From Hymenobacter nivis (GTDB taxonomy: Bacteria > Bacteroidota > Bacteroidia > Cytophagales > Hymenobacteraceae), in the NCBI RefSeq assembly GCF_006439025.1, contig NZ_RCYZ01000014.1, positions 1-64,000 on the forward strand: DNA of 64,000 bases, given 5' to 3'. Each line of letters begins with the position of its first letter. Positions within the stretch are counted from its first letter, which is position 1. The translations under genes were made by a program, and so were the position numbers. Positions 8,116 to 16,781 of the stretch are shown here, piece by piece. The notes beneath the pieces are model-generated. The model saw only the letters and a list, made by a program, of their open reading frames with translations, did not search any database and was not told the DNA's origin.

Positions 8116-9024
8116 TCAAACCGAGCGCAGCGAGGAGGGCGTGCAGCCGGCTATTTTCCGAAAAAGCTGGGCGAAGTGCGTGGGTTCGTCGAACCCCACG
8201 CAGTAGCTGATGCGGCTGATGGGCCAGTCGGTATGCTGCAGCAGCGTGCGGGCCTCCTGCACGAGGCGCTCGGCCAGCAGCTGCGAGGTGGATTTGCCCG
8301 TGGCAGCCTTCAGCACCCGATTGAGGTAGTTGACGTGCACGGCCAGCTGGTCGGCAAAGTCGGCCGGTGTGCGCAGGACCAAGCGCCGCGCCGGCGTAAC
8401 GATGGGGTACTGGCGGGCCAGCAGCGCGTGAAACGCGGCCACCAGGCGTTCGGGGCCCCTACTGACGTGTGGCTGCTCAATGGGCGCAAGTTTTAGGGCC
8501 CCGTGAATGCACGTCATCAGGTAATGGTACAGCAGCTCATCCTTGGCGGGGTAGTCCGAATCCTGCTCGGCCAGCATTTGCTCGAACAAGCGCGCAAACC
8601 CGGCGTGCTGGTCCGGCGCGAGGCGGAAGAAGCTGGGGCGGTCGGGCGCAAAAACGGGCCAGTCCGCCGGCCGCGCACTCGTGCGGGTTGGCACAAATTC
8701 TTCCGTAAAAACGCAGCAGTAGCCCTGGCAGGTGTTGCCCGCGGGCAGCTCCCAGGAGTAGGGTATTTGGGTGTTAGTGAACACCAGGGCGGGCTCTTCA
8801 GGGGCTAGCGCCAGGTGCTGGTGCGCGTAGTGGTAAGTGGAAGGCCCGGAGCTCAGCGTAACCTTAAAGAAATCTTTGCGGCTGTAAACGCCCATCAACT
8901 CGAAATCGGCCAGGAAATCCTCCAGCCGCCACGCCCGAAAGTGCCCCCCGCTCGGCCAGGTAGCGGCGGGCGTCTGCGCGGGATGGTGGGCGTAATAGTC
9001 AGCTAATTTCTGCTGCTGAACCAT
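8116..9024 (-). CDS. AraC-family transcriptional regulator, 302 aa
   Basis: The protein has an N-terminal cupin-like sensing half and a C-terminal HTH pair: LRTPADFADQLAVHVNYLNR followed by PISRISYCVGFDEPTHFAQLF. It is a close paralogue of the broken regulator at 4043-4987, sharing the AVHVN-LN and QYPI-TPxxR-LRT-DFAD blocks, and shows what that gene encoded. The ATG at 9024 (MVQQQKLADYYAH) is preferred over the upstream extension to 9114 because the paralogue starts at the equivalent point. It is followed on the same strand by an SDR gene, repeating the AraC-SDR arrangement seen at 4.0-5.8 kb, which suggests duplication of a two-gene module. Confidence 0.87.
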   Translation of the reverse strand: MVQQQKLADYYAHHPAQTPAATWPSGGHFRAWRLEDFLADFELMGVYSRKDFFKVTLSSGPSTYHYAHQHLALAPEEPALVFTNTQIPYSWELPAGNTCQGYCCVFTEEFVPTRTSARPADWPVFAPDRPSFFRLAPDQHAGFARLFEQMLAEQDSDYPAKDELLYHYLMTCIHGALKLAPIEQPHVSRGPERLVAAFHALLARQYPIVTPARRLVLRTPADFADQLAVHVNYLNRVLKAATGKSTSQLLAERLVQEARTLLQHTDWPISRISYCVGFDEPTHFAQLFRKIAGCTPSSLRSV

Positions 9025-9130
9025 GGGAAAGGCGCTTTTTGCTTGGGTATACCCAACTCCTATACGGGCGGCTACGGGTAGCGCGCAAAAAGAGGTCTTG
9101 GCGCATGCTTGCACTTTTGCCGCCAGCCCG

Positions 9131-10078
9131 CTAGGCCGGGCGCTGCCGGGTAAGGCTGACCGGTAGCTGGCCCGTGTAGCGGGCGTAGAGCTGCGTGAAA
9201 TGCGCGTGGCTGCTATAGCCTACGGCGGCAGCCACTTGCTTGACGCTCAGTTCGGAGTGGCGTAGCAGCTCGGTGGCGCGCCCTAGGCGCTCGTTGGTCA
9301 CGAACTGATTGGGGGTGCGCCCGGTGGTACGCTTGAAAACGCGGCAGAAATGGTAGGGGCTCAGGAATACCAGCTCGGCCAGGTCCTCCAGGCGAATAAC
9401 GCGGCCGAGCTGCGCCTGCACGTAGTCGCGCACCCGCCGGAGCTGGGTGGCCGTTAGCTTGCCCCGGCGGTCGGGCAGCGCGTGCGAAAACGCGCAGTGC
9501 CGGCGCAACAGTTGCGCGGCCAGCAGCTGGGTGGCGCTTTCGGCAAACAAGCTGTCGAGGCCGGCCGTGGCGCCTACTTCCTGGGCTAGGGTGCGGCTGA
9601 GCTGGTAAAGCAGCGCGTCGGGGATGTTGCAGCCCTCGGCCACTTCCACCCGGGCGGGGTCGAGGCCGGCGGCTTCGGCCGTGCGGGCCAGCAGGGTGAG
9701 CGGCAGGTACAAGTGGGCCGTGCGAATGGGGGCGGCAGTGAGGGCCGCCCACTGCATCTCGTACGGCTGGTGGTGGGGGGTAGTGAGCTTCACCGTGCCG
9801 GGCCGCGAAATGTAGGTTAGCTCATGGCCCTGGCTTCGCACCTGCATCCTAGTAGTGCCCGAAAGCAGCAGCAGGCGCAATTGGCTGGGCGGCAACAGGC
9901 TAGTGGGCTCAATGCAAGCGGGCTCGGCAAACAGCTGCACGGCCAGCTGGGGCCAGCGCTGCTCGCGCAGCAGGCTGGTTTGCTGGGGGCTAACCTCGGT
10001 ATGGGTGGGTGGAACGTCATTCGTCCTGGCCGCCCGCGCATCGTGCCGAAGGGTGTTGGTATTACCCGAGAGGGTCAT
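9131..10078 (-). CDS. AraC-family transcriptional regulator, 315 aa
   Basis: The C-terminal domain is a textbook AraC/XylS pair of helix-turn-helix motifs: IRLEDLAELVFLSPYHFCRV then KQVAAAVGYSSHAHFTQLY, ending with the usual TGQLPVSLTRQR tail. The N-terminal ~200 residues are a variable sensing region (RSQGHELTYISRPGTVKL) related to the AraC_binding_2 style. It differs clearly from the two regulators at 4043 and 8116. It is followed by the AraC gene at 8116-9024 on the same strand. The SDR gene at 10362 lies upstream on the same strand, so no simple divergent target is apparent. Confidence 0.85.
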   Translation of the reverse strand: MTLSGNTNTLRHDARAARTNDVPPTHTEVSPQQTSLLREQRWPQLAVQLFAEPACIEPTSLLPPSQLRLLLLSGTTRMQVRSQGHELTYISRPGTVKLTTPHHQPYEMQWAALTAAPIRTAHLYLPLTLLARTAEAAGLDPARVEVAEGCNIPDALLYQLSRTLAQEVGATAGLDSLFAESATQLLAAQLLRRHCAFSHALPDRRGKLTATQLRRVRDYVQAQLGRVIRLEDLAELVFLSPYHFCRVFKRTTGRTPNQFVTNERLGRATELLRHSELSVKQVAAAVGYSSHAHFTQLYARYTGQLPVSLTRQRPA

Positions 10079-10361
10079 AAACTGCTCAGTATTTAGGCAC
10101 CCACTAAGCGGATTTGGGATAGCTCCTAGGCAAAGCTACTCGCAGGTCGTCGCTACTACTAGGGCCATCCATTGGCCTTGCGGCAGCAGGCCGCTAGCTT
10201 ATTTCATCCGCTTTCAGGGGAGAAAGATAGCGGCCTGCGCCGGAAATGCGTTTTTTGACCTGGCGTTTATTTTAGGCTACCTAGGGGGTAGGCGGGGCCC
10301 CCAATTAGCGGTCGAACGGTCTGGCTGACTCCCACTACATTAGCCTATTTCTTCAGTTCCC
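10079..10361. other. Intergenic stretch, no gene seen
   Basis: 283 bp between an AraC gene and an SDR gene, both on the minus strand. Reading frames here are short and lack family signatures. It presumably holds the AraC promoter, but no clear TAnnTTTG box was found. Confidence 0.5.
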
Positions 10362-11120
10362 TTATTGCGTGGCGCCGCCATTAGCCAGCAAGTGCTGCCC
10401 GCTGACAAACGAGGACAAGTCGCTGGCAAAAAACTCGGCTAGGTTGGCTACGTCTTCCACGCTGCCGAGGCGGCCCATTGGGCAGCTGTCAATAAGGGAT
10501 TTGCGCAGCTCGGGGTAGGCGTTGGGGTCAGCGAAGATGCCCGAGTGGTCGATGGCAAAGGGAATCAGCGAGTTCACCGTGACGCCCCGGTGGCCGATTT
10601 CTTTGGATAGGACATCGACTAAGTAGCGAGGCGTAGTCTTGCTGCCGCCGTACACGGCCATGCCCGGCATCGGAAACACCGTGGTGCTGGAGGCGACGTA
10701 GATGATGCGGCCGTGGTCGGCCACGTGCTTGGCGGCTTGCTGCAAGGTGAAATAGCTGCCCTTGGTGTTGAGCGCAAACACCTGGTCAAACTGCGCTTCG
10801 GTGAAGTCGGTCACAGGGGTTTCGACCAGCTCCATGCCGGCGTTGGCCACCACGATGTCGAGCTTGCCGAACGCGGCCACAGCTTCGGCGAATAGCCGCT
10901 CGATATCGGCCACTTTCGAAATATCGGCCTGCACGGCCACGGCCCGCCGGCCCTGCTCCGTGATGGTGCGCACGACCTCCTCGGCCCCGGCTTTGCTCTT
11001 GGCGTAGTGCACGACGATATCGGCCCCTAGGGCCGCGTACCGCTCGGCAATGGCTTTGCCCAGCCCGCTCGAAGAGCCGGTGATAAGGGCGACTTTGCCC
11101 GCTAATGAAATGGTTGACAT
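10362..11120 (-). CDS. Short-chain dehydrogenase/reductase, 252 aa
   Basis: A classical SDR: VALITGSSSGLGKAIAERYA (cofactor motif), VANAGMEL in place of the usual NNAG, YVASSTTVF (catalytic Ser) and AVYGGSKTTPRYLVD (Tyr-x-x-x-Lys), ending SGQHLLANGGATQ as in the FabG-like branch. The VAVQAD segment after the second strand suggests NADP(H) or NAD(H) use as in FabG-like enzymes; the substrate is unknown. The start is the ATG at 11120 (MSTISLAGK), which gives the standard N-terminus. It lies 74 bp downstream of the SDR at 11195-11935 on the same strand, so the two are probably co-transcribed. Confidence 0.88.
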   Translation of the reverse strand: MSTISLAGKVALITGSSSGLGKAIAERYAALGADIVVHYAKSKAGAEEVVRTITEQGRRAVAVQADISKVADIERLFAEAVAAFGKLDIVVANAGMELVETPVTDFTEAQFDQVFALNTKGSYFTLQQAAKHVADHGRIIYVASSTTVFPMPGMAVYGGSKTTPRYLVDVLSKEIGHRGVTVNSLIPFAIDHSGIFADPNAYPELRKSLIDSCPMGRLGSVEDVANLAEFFASDLSSFVSGQHLLANGGATQ

Positions 11121-11194
11121 ACCTGAATAGTTTTGGGTAAGAAGGGGAGGGTAGGGGCCCACAGAAGGCGCCGGGAATGTTGCCGCGCTGGCGC

Positions 11195-11935
11195 CTAGGC
11201 GAAGCCGCCGTTGGCCCCGATGTTCTGGCCCGTTACCCAGCTGCTCTCGTCGCTGGCCAGTAGCAACACCATGCGGGCAATATCTTCGGGCTCGCCGATG
11301 CGGTTGAAGGCGGCCATCGCCCCCAAGCGGTCAATTACCTCCTGAGGCTTGCCTTTGGTGAACAGCTCCGTATTGACGGGGCCCGGCGAGATGCTGTTGA
11401 CGCGGATGCCGCGCGCGCCCATCTCCTTGGCAAACACGCGGGTTAGCTGCTCCACGGCGCCCTTGCTGGCGCAGTAGGCGGCGTAGGTGGGCAGCATCAG
11501 CCGCGTTACGGAGCTGGAGAAGTTGACGATGCTGCCCCCGTCGGCCAGCTGCGTGGCGGCCTCGCGTAGGGTGTTGAATACGCCCGTCACGTTGATGGCC
11601 AGCGTGCGCTGCAAATCCTCATCGGTGGTGTCCTTTAGCAAGCTCAGCTTCATGATGCCGGCGTTGTTGACCAGCACATCCACGCGGCCGAAGCGGGCGA
11701 TGGCCGTGGCAAACAGCTGGCGCACGTCGGCCGCCTGGCTTACGTCGGCTTGCACTGCTAAGGATTGTCCGCCCGCTTGCTCGATGGCGGTCACGACGGC
11801 TTCGGCATCGGCCTGGCCCCCGGCATAGTTGACGATAACCTGGGCCCCGGCCTGGGCGGCGGCCCGGGCAATGGCCGCGCCAATGCCGCGCGAAGAGCCG
11901 GTAATGAGGACTACTTTATCCGTTAAGTCTGACAC
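11195..11935 (-). CDS. Short-chain dehydrogenase/reductase, FabG-like, 246 aa
   Basis: A full-length classical SDR with VVLITGSSRGIGAAIARAAA, VNNAGIMKL, VNFSSSVTRL (Ser), YAAYCASKGAVEQLTR (Tyr-x-x-x-Lys) and the C-terminal SWVTGQNIGANGGFA. FabG-like SDRs reduce or oxidise carbonyl/hydroxyl groups in the cytosol with NAD(P)H; this member is probably a secondary-metabolism or detoxification enzyme rather than the housekeeping FabG, because it sits in an accessory array. It heads a two-gene unit with the SDR at 10362-11120. Confidence 0.88.
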   Translation of the reverse strand: MSDLTDKVVLITGSSRGIGAAIARAAAQAGAQVIVNYAGGQADAEAVVTAIEQAGGQSLAVQADVSQAADVRQLFATAIARFGRVDVLVNNAGIMKLSLLKDTTDEDLQRTLAINVTGVFNTLREAATQLADGGSIVNFSSSVTRLMLPTYAAYCASKGAVEQLTRVFAKEMGARGIRVNSISPGPVNTELFTKGKPQEVIDRLGAMAAFNRIGEPEDIARMVLLLASDESSWVTGQNIGANGGFA

Positions 11936-12106
11936 AAAAGCGAGGTTAAAAGGGTGAGAAACTACTCCTTGCTGAAACGCGGCCAGTAGCAGCGCGTTTT
12001 TCGGCTTCTTGCGCTTTGCTACCGGCTTCTTGCGTTTTTGGCTTCGTTGAAACTCTGCGGCGCCTGATTCTCTCCCTTAATAGACTGCTCCTAGGTCAAG
12101 TGGCCT

Positions 12107-12185
12107 CTTGATTAAGTGAGTATGCTCGCCTTGACCCAAAGGCCCTGCTGTGGCCTGGTAAAGCGAGCATACTCACTTAATCAAG
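12107..12185 (-). terminator. Long inverted repeat at the 3' end of the SDR at 12181
   Basis: A perfect 23-bp inverted repeat (arms 12107-12129 and 12163-12185) surrounds a 33-nt loop. The right arm overlaps the last codon and stop of the SDR gene at 12181-12927, so the transcript of that gene would end in this hairpin. No long T tract follows, so it could be a terminator, an mRNA-stabilising stem or a protein-binding site. Confidence 0.55.
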
Positions 12186-12927
12186 CGGACCAGCCCCCGT
12201 CGACATTGAGGGTGGCGCCCGTGATGTAGCCGGCGGCCTCGCTGGCTAAAAAGGCTACCACTTCGCCTACTTCTCGCGCCGTGCCAAGCCGACCTAGCAT
12301 GATGGTCTGGAGCAGGCTAGCCACCGTGGCGGAGTCGGTCGGGGTCATGTCGGTTTCAATCAGGCCGGGCTGGATGATGTTGACCGTAATCTGGCGCGGG
12401 GCCAAGTCGCGGGCCCACCCGCGGGTGTAGGCCGCCAGGGCACCCTTCGAGGCCGCGTAGTCGCTAGTGCCGGCAAACGGGGTGCGGATATTCGACCCCG
12501 ACCCAATATTGATGATGCGCCCGCCCGCGGATAAATGCTCGACGGCCGCCCGCACGGTCTGGGCCGTGCCATACACGTTTACCTGCCACAGGTGGGCCAG
12601 GGCCGATTCGTCAGGCGCCGCTTCATCGACCGGACTGTGCACGTACACGCCGGCGTTGTTGACCAGAATATCGAGCTGCCCGAAGTGCGCGACTGCGGCG
12701 GCGAGGGCCTGCCGCACCTCGGCGGGCTGGGCCGTGTCGGCTTGCAGCGCCAGCACCTGACTGCCCGCCTGCTCCAATTCCGCGACTAGCGCTTGGGCGG
12801 GTTCCACGCCCCGCACGTAGGTAAAAGCCACGCGCACGCCTTCGGCGGCCAAGGCCCGCACTATCCCGGCCCCAATACCCCGGCTGCCTCCCGTTACGAA
12901 GGCTACTTTATTCGTCAAACCTTTCAT
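12181..12927 (-). CDS. Short-chain dehydrogenase/reductase, 248 aa
   Basis: It opens MKGLTNKVAFVTGGSRGIGA and carries LVNNAGVYVHS, INIGSGSNIRT (Ser region), SDYAASKGALAAYTRG (Tyr-x-x-x-Lys) and GYITGATLNVDGGWSA, a typical classical SDR of the 3-oxoacyl-ACP-reductase-like branch. The ATG at 12927 gives the canonical start. The HxlR-type regulator at 13106 diverges from it across 178 bp. HxlR regulators commonly sit next to and control an oxidoreductase gene, so this SDR is the likely target. Confidence 0.88.
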   Translation of the reverse strand: MKGLTNKVAFVTGGSRGIGAGIVRALAAEGVRVAFTYVRGVEPAQALVAELEQAGSQVLALQADTAQPAEVRQALAAAVAHFGQLDILVNNAGVYVHSPVDEAAPDESALAHLWQVNVYGTAQTVRAAVEHLSAGGRIINIGSGSNIRTPFAGTSDYAASKGALAAYTRGWARDLAPRQITVNIIQPGLIETDMTPTDSATVASLLQTIMLGRLGTAREVGEVVAFLASEAAGYITGATLNVDGGWSA

Positions 12928-13105
12928 TGTGTTGCATTTAATATGAACTACCGAGGTACTGCTGTGTCGGCGCAACAAAGGTCTGGGGAGGAAAAAGGGC
13001 TGGCAATCCCGGAAAAATTGTTCGCGTAGGGATAACCTTTACCCCTAGGGCTGTTTTCTTCCCTAGGCGGCACTGGCAGTAGTGCCGGCGTCCAACTCAT
13101 CGGCG

Positions 13106-13483
13106 ATGTATCAGAAAAAACTAGAACGCACCCTCGATTGCGGGGCGGTCCTGACCATGCAAGTGCTGCACGGAAAGTGGAAGTCGACGCTGCTGCACTT
13201 CATTGCCCGCGGCGTGCAGCGCCCGAGCGACTTGCAGCGGGCCATTGCCAGTGCCACCCGGCGGGTACTCAATATTCAACTCAATGAATTAGAGCAGCAC
13301 GGCCTGGTTGGCAAAACCATCTACCCGCAGTTGCCGCCTAAGGTGGAATACTACCTCACCCCTCTAGGCGAGTCCCTGCTGTCGGTGATTGACACCCTGG
13401 AGAAGTGGGGCAACGAGCACCGCGCCGTGCTGGAAGCGGTGTTGGAGGCCACCCCCGGCGCCCTATCCGAAGCGGCAGAGTAG
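13106..13483 (+). CDS. HxlR-family winged-helix regulator, 125 aa
   Basis: The small protein carries the HxlR domain: LDCGAVLTMQVLHGKWKSTL at the start (Cys before the first helix, often redox or aldehyde responsive in the family), LQRAIASATRRVLNIQLNEL (recognition helix) and VEYYLTPLGESLL (wing). These regulators bind DNA as dimers and respond to electrophiles or oxidants. The ATG at 13106 is preferred; a GTG at 13082 would add eight residues. It diverges from the SDR gene at 12181-12927, the probable regulated partner. Confidence 0.87.
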   Translation: MYQKKLERTLDCGAVLTMQVLHGKWKSTLLHFIARGVQRPSDLQRAIASATRRVLNIQLNELEQHGLVGKTIYPQLPPKVEYYLTPLGESLLSVIDTLEKWGNEHRAVLEAVLEATPGALSEAAE

Positions 13484-13517
13484 GCCTGGCCGCACTGAAC
13501 CGGCCTCTAGGTAACTA

Positions 13518-13740
13518 TCACTCTGCTAAGTCAAAGTAAATGCCCGTCAGTTGTTGGGTCAATGGCCACAAGCGGGCGGCACTGGCGGCATCTACCGAAT
13601 AGGGTTTTGCCCCGGCCGACATTCCCGCCCCAGGCGCCAAGGGGGCGACATCCACCTCTTCGCAGTACGCGCCACCGACGTGGTGCAACAACGCTGGCCG
13701 ATGGCGACGTCCATTTCCAGCGTCGTTACGCCCAAGTCCA
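13518..13740 (-). pseudogene. Decayed C-terminal remnant of an SDR
   Basis: The last ~55 residues of a minus-strand frame (VGGAYCEEVDVAPL, then AGAKPYSVDAASAARLWPL and TQQLTGIYF) match the C-terminal tail of retinol-dehydrogenase-like SDRs, in which a GGVYCEDVDIA block is followed by GVRPYAVDPxxAxRLWxLSxxLTG. Just upstream a different frame gives GVTTLEMDVAIG, which could be the degraded preceding segment, so at least one frameshift is present. No cofactor or active-site motif remains, and the DNA further upstream (to 13906) shows no coding signature. This is a sixth SDR trace in the block. Confidence 0.55.
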
Positions 13741-13906
13741 GCCCCCGGCCGCCCCGGGGCCCTGCACATCAAGCGGGTGGGGCGACTGGGCGGCCAGCGC
13801 AGTGCCGCCGAGCCGGACAGCCGCAGCAAAGTAGTTCGTGGGAGCGTGGTAGGGTAGGCGTAAGGCGGGCAAGCGCAAAACGGACGTGGGGTGCTGGGGC
13901 CCCGGG

Positions 13907-15406
13907 CTACACGGCCAGCGTGTCGCGGTACACTTGCCCGAAGCGGTCGGTGGCTTCGATGCGGATTTCTTTGGCGTTGGCCGACGGCGTGGCAAAGAAC
14001 AAGTGGTCGGTCAGGGTCGGGTCGACCCACTTGTGCTTGGCCGGCAGTTGGTCGCCGCCGTGCAGCTGCACGGCCAGCGGGTCAAGGCCCACGCGCTGCA
14101 GCATCTCGCCCCGGCGCACGCCGTCCTCAAACCAAACCACTTTCCACTGCGGGTCCCAGTTCCAAACGTTGGCCACGATTTCATCGGGGTGGGCCGCGGC
14201 GCTGCCCTTGGGGTAGGTCCGGAGCTGGTGCTGGCGGTCGTGGCCCACCGATTTGTAGTACCACTTGAGGTCGGCGCCGCTTACCTCGTACACGCCGTAG
14301 CCGCTGGGGGCCCCGTCGGTGCAGATGGGGCCGGTCCACCACGCACCGCACACCGCGCCGTGGGTATGTTCGATGGTGTTTTCGTGGAAAATCTTCTCGC
14401 ACACGTGCGTATGGCCCGACATGATGTGCGTCGGGTACGGCTTCAAAATGCGGTACAGCTCGGCCCGGTTCGACACCACGCCGCCCAGCGATTCCTCCTT
14501 AAGGTTGTTGCGCCGCTGGTCGCCGCTGTTCACCGGAATGTGCAGCGCCACCACCACCGTGGTGCCGGGCTTCACGTGGCTCAAATCCTGCTCCAGCCAC
14601 TGCAACTGCTGCTCGGGCAGGTAGCCGATGTACTTTTTGGGCGGCCCGATGAAGAAAACGTTATCGAGCACCACGTAGTGGATTTCACCGCGGTTGAAAG
14701 AGTAATACGTGGGCCCAAAGTGGCTCTTGAACGTGCGTGCCGAGCCTTCGTCGGCTCGCGCCGTTAGGTCAAGGTCGTGGTTACCAATAACCTGGAAAAA
14801 CGGAACGTTGCCGATTTCGACCGCCTTTTTATAGTCCTCGAACAGCTCAAACTTGTCCCAGACCAAGTCGCCGCAGCCAATGGCGAAGGTGTTGGCGTCG
14901 TACTGCGCAGCCAGCTTTTGCAAGTCGGGCGCGGAGCTGGTTAACAGCTCGCGGCAGTCCTTTTTATTGATCATCTGCGGGTCGGCCCAGACAATAAACG
15001 TGTGCTTGGTGTCGTCGCCGGCTAGCTTTTGCAGGGCAAAATCGGCCGTCATCTTCGTATTGCCTGGCGTGATGGGCTGGTAGAACCGCGCCACGCCCTT
15101 CTCGTGCGGAAAGGCGTAGCCGCGCGGGACGGAGACGTGCACAAATTCGGCTGTGGCATTGCTTTCCAACGTGTATTTGCCCGCCTTATCGGTGAGCACG
15201 ATGTTGTAGCCATCGGTCACGGCCACGCCCGCCAGGCCAGCGCCATTCTGGTGCACTTTGCCCCGGATGGTGAGGGGCCCCAGGCGAAGTTTTTGGCCGG
15301 TTGGCGGGGTTTGCTCCGGGTCGGCGGCAAGCGCAGCGGGGGCCAAGGGCAGGCTGAGGCCCGCGCCCACGAGGCCCAGGCTTTGAAGAAATTTGCGGCG
15401 GAACAT
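13907..15406 (-). CDS. Exported calcineurin-like metallophosphoesterase, 499 aa
   Basis: The N terminus MFRRKFLQSLGLVGAGLSL is a twin-arginine signal. It is followed by a carboxypeptidase-regulatory-like beta domain (about residues 40-130: IRGKVHQNGAGLAGVAV). The catalytic metallophosphatase domain then has WADPQ, GCGDLVWD, VIGNHD, HIPVN and SGHTHV, which supply the two-metal ligands; a C-terminal calcineurin-associated domain follows. The expected product is a periplasmic or secreted phosphodiesterase/phosphomonoesterase. It is the last gene of the sigma-FecR-SusCD unit, 52 bp behind the DUF5689 gene, which suggests it releases phosphate or a phosphorylated group from the substrate that SusCD imports. 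The ATG at 15406 is chosen over the longer frame to 15484, which would overlap the upstream gene. Confidence 0.87.
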   Translation of the reverse strand: MFRRKFLQSLGLVGAGLSLPLAPAALAADPEQTPPTGQKLRLGPLTIRGKVHQNGAGLAGVAVTDGYNIVLTDKAGKYTLESNATAEFVHVSVPRGYAFPHEKGVARFYQPITPGNTKMTADFALQKLAGDDTKHTFIVWADPQMINKKDCRELLTSSAPDLQKLAAQYDANTFAIGCGDLVWDKFELFEDYKKAVEIGNVPFFQVIGNHDLDLTARADEGSARTFKSHFGPTYYSFNRGEIHYVVLDNVFFIGPPKKYIGYLPEQQLQWLEQDLSHVKPGTTVVVALHIPVNSGDQRRNNLKEESLGGVVSNRAELYRILKPYPTHIMSGHTHVCEKIFHENTIEHTHGAVCGAWWTGPICTDGAPSGYGVYEVSGADLKWYYKSVGHDRQHQLRTYPKGSAAAHPDEIVANVWNWDPQWKVVWFEDGVRRGEMLQRVGLDPLAVQLHGGDQLPAKHKWVDPTLTDHLFFATPSANAKEIRIEATDRFGQVYRDTLAV

Positions 15407-15458
15407 GGCGAAAGGGAAAAGGCGTGGCGCGGACTCGCGGCGTCCACGCCACCGGTTA

Positions 15459-16748
15459 TTAATTCTCGTAAATGGCAATGTCATCCAGCCCCAGGCGGCC
15501 GTTGGATACCGCGGGCGGGTTGTTCGGGCCCAGGCCCAGCTTGTTGACGCGGAAGCGCACCGGGCCGCTGATGTTCATCAGGAAAGTACTGGTGCGCTGA
15601 AAGTTGCCAGCGTCGGTGATGGTGGGGCCGGTTTGCTGCCAGGTAGCGCCCTGGTCCTGCGAGTACTCCAGCTTCCAGGCGCTGGCGGCGTCGGTGTAGT
15701 AGGCGCCGTAGAGCAGCGTAACCTTGGTCGCGCCGTTGGGCAGGTCAAATTTCATTTCCACCGTGGCCGCTTCGGTGAGGCCCTGTTGCAGGCGGATGCC
15801 CTGGGTGCCGGTGTAGCGGTCACGGCCCGAAGTATTGCCCAAGATGCTCTGGTACAGTTTCCAAGGGCCGGTGCCGAAGGTTACCGTATTGTCGGGCACG
15901 GCGGCAGTGTTCATGTTGTAGCTGCCCTTGGTGGCCTGCGGCACCGCCTCGAAGCCCTCCGGAAACTTGGGGTAGATGGGGCCGCTGGGGTCAAGCGCGT
16001 CGGCGGCGGTGCGCAGCCACAACTGCGGGGCCCCAGCCGGGCTGGCGGCATCGGGGCTGCCCACCGCAATGCCCACAAATGTGGCGCTGGCCGGGAGGCG
16101 CCGGGCAGCGAAGGCGGCCGTGGCTTCGGTGTGCAGCGTCAAGCGGTTGCCCGCGCCGTCGGCCAGGGTTTTATTGCCGCCGTAGGTGTCTCCCGACACG
16201 GGCAGCGGCGTAATGCTGCCGCCCGTGATGCGCACCAGCGTGCTCTCGTACGTCTCAAAATTAGCAACCAGGGCCCCTACGCTGATGTCGCGGGTGGCCA
16301 CGGCGTTGTTGCTGCTGACTTTGCGCACGCGGTCAGGCGCGATGCCTTCCAGGCGCAGTGCGCCCGCGCTCCGGGCCAGGGTGGCCCCGGCGATGTCCAC
16401 CACCACCGAGTCGCCCACGGCGAAGGCCGGCGCGGCGGGACCGCTCAGCGGGATGAGGATGCCGCGCACCACGCCGCGCCGCTTGCTTTGCACCACCAGG
16501 CCAGCGGGGCCACCGGGCGCGTTGCCGCCGGGCGCATCCGACACCACGAGACCAACGAGTTGGTGCGCGCCCGAGAGCTGGCCCGCTTCCAGCACCACGT
16601 TGGTGCCCTGGTAGAGACGGCGCACGTCTTCGAGCGAAATGATGGGGCTGGGCGCGCCGGCCGCGTAGTCGGGGTCTTTCTCCAGGCAGCTGGTGGCGGC
16701 CAGGGCCGTCGCCACCCAGTAAACCCCGGATAATAGCTTATTTTTCAT
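15459..16748 (-). CDS. DUF5689-containing surface lipoprotein, 429 aa
   Basis: A lipoprotein signal (VATALAATSC, Cys at about residue 21) precedes a DUF5689 domain (about residues 35-245: IISLEDVRRLYQG, VGLVVSDAPGGN, YESTLVRITGG). A C-terminal beta-sandwich (KLEYSQDQGATWQQTG, RLGLDDIAIYEN) resembles carbohydrate-binding or adhesion modules found at the ends of Bacteroidota surface proteins. Proteins of this type are regularly encoded after SusD and are thought to sit on the cell surface as accessory ligand binders. It is 33 bp downstream of susD and upstream of the metallophosphoesterase on the same strand. Confidence 0.82.
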   Translation of the reverse strand: MKNKLLSGVYWVATALAATSCLEKDPDYAAGAPSPIISLEDVRRLYQGTNVVLEAGQLSGAHQLVGLVVSDAPGGNAPGGPAGLVVQSKRRGVVRGILIPLSGPAAPAFAVGDSVVVDIAGATLARSAGALRLEGIAPDRVRKVSSNNAVATRDISVGALVANFETYESTLVRITGGSITPLPVSGDTYGGNKTLADGAGNRLTLHTEATAAFAARRLPASATFVGIAVGSPDAASPAGAPQLWLRTAADALDPSGPIYPKFPEGFEAVPQATKGSYNMNTAAVPDNTVTFGTGPWKLYQSILGNTSGRDRYTGTQGIRLQQGLTEAATVEMKFDLPNGATKVTLLYGAYYTDAASAWKLEYSQDQGATWQQTGPTITDAGNFQRTSTFLMNISGPVRFRVNKLGLGPNNPPAVSNGRLGLDDIAIYEN

Positions 16749-16781
16749 CTACTTGCGATTGACAGTTAAGAGTGCGCCGGC

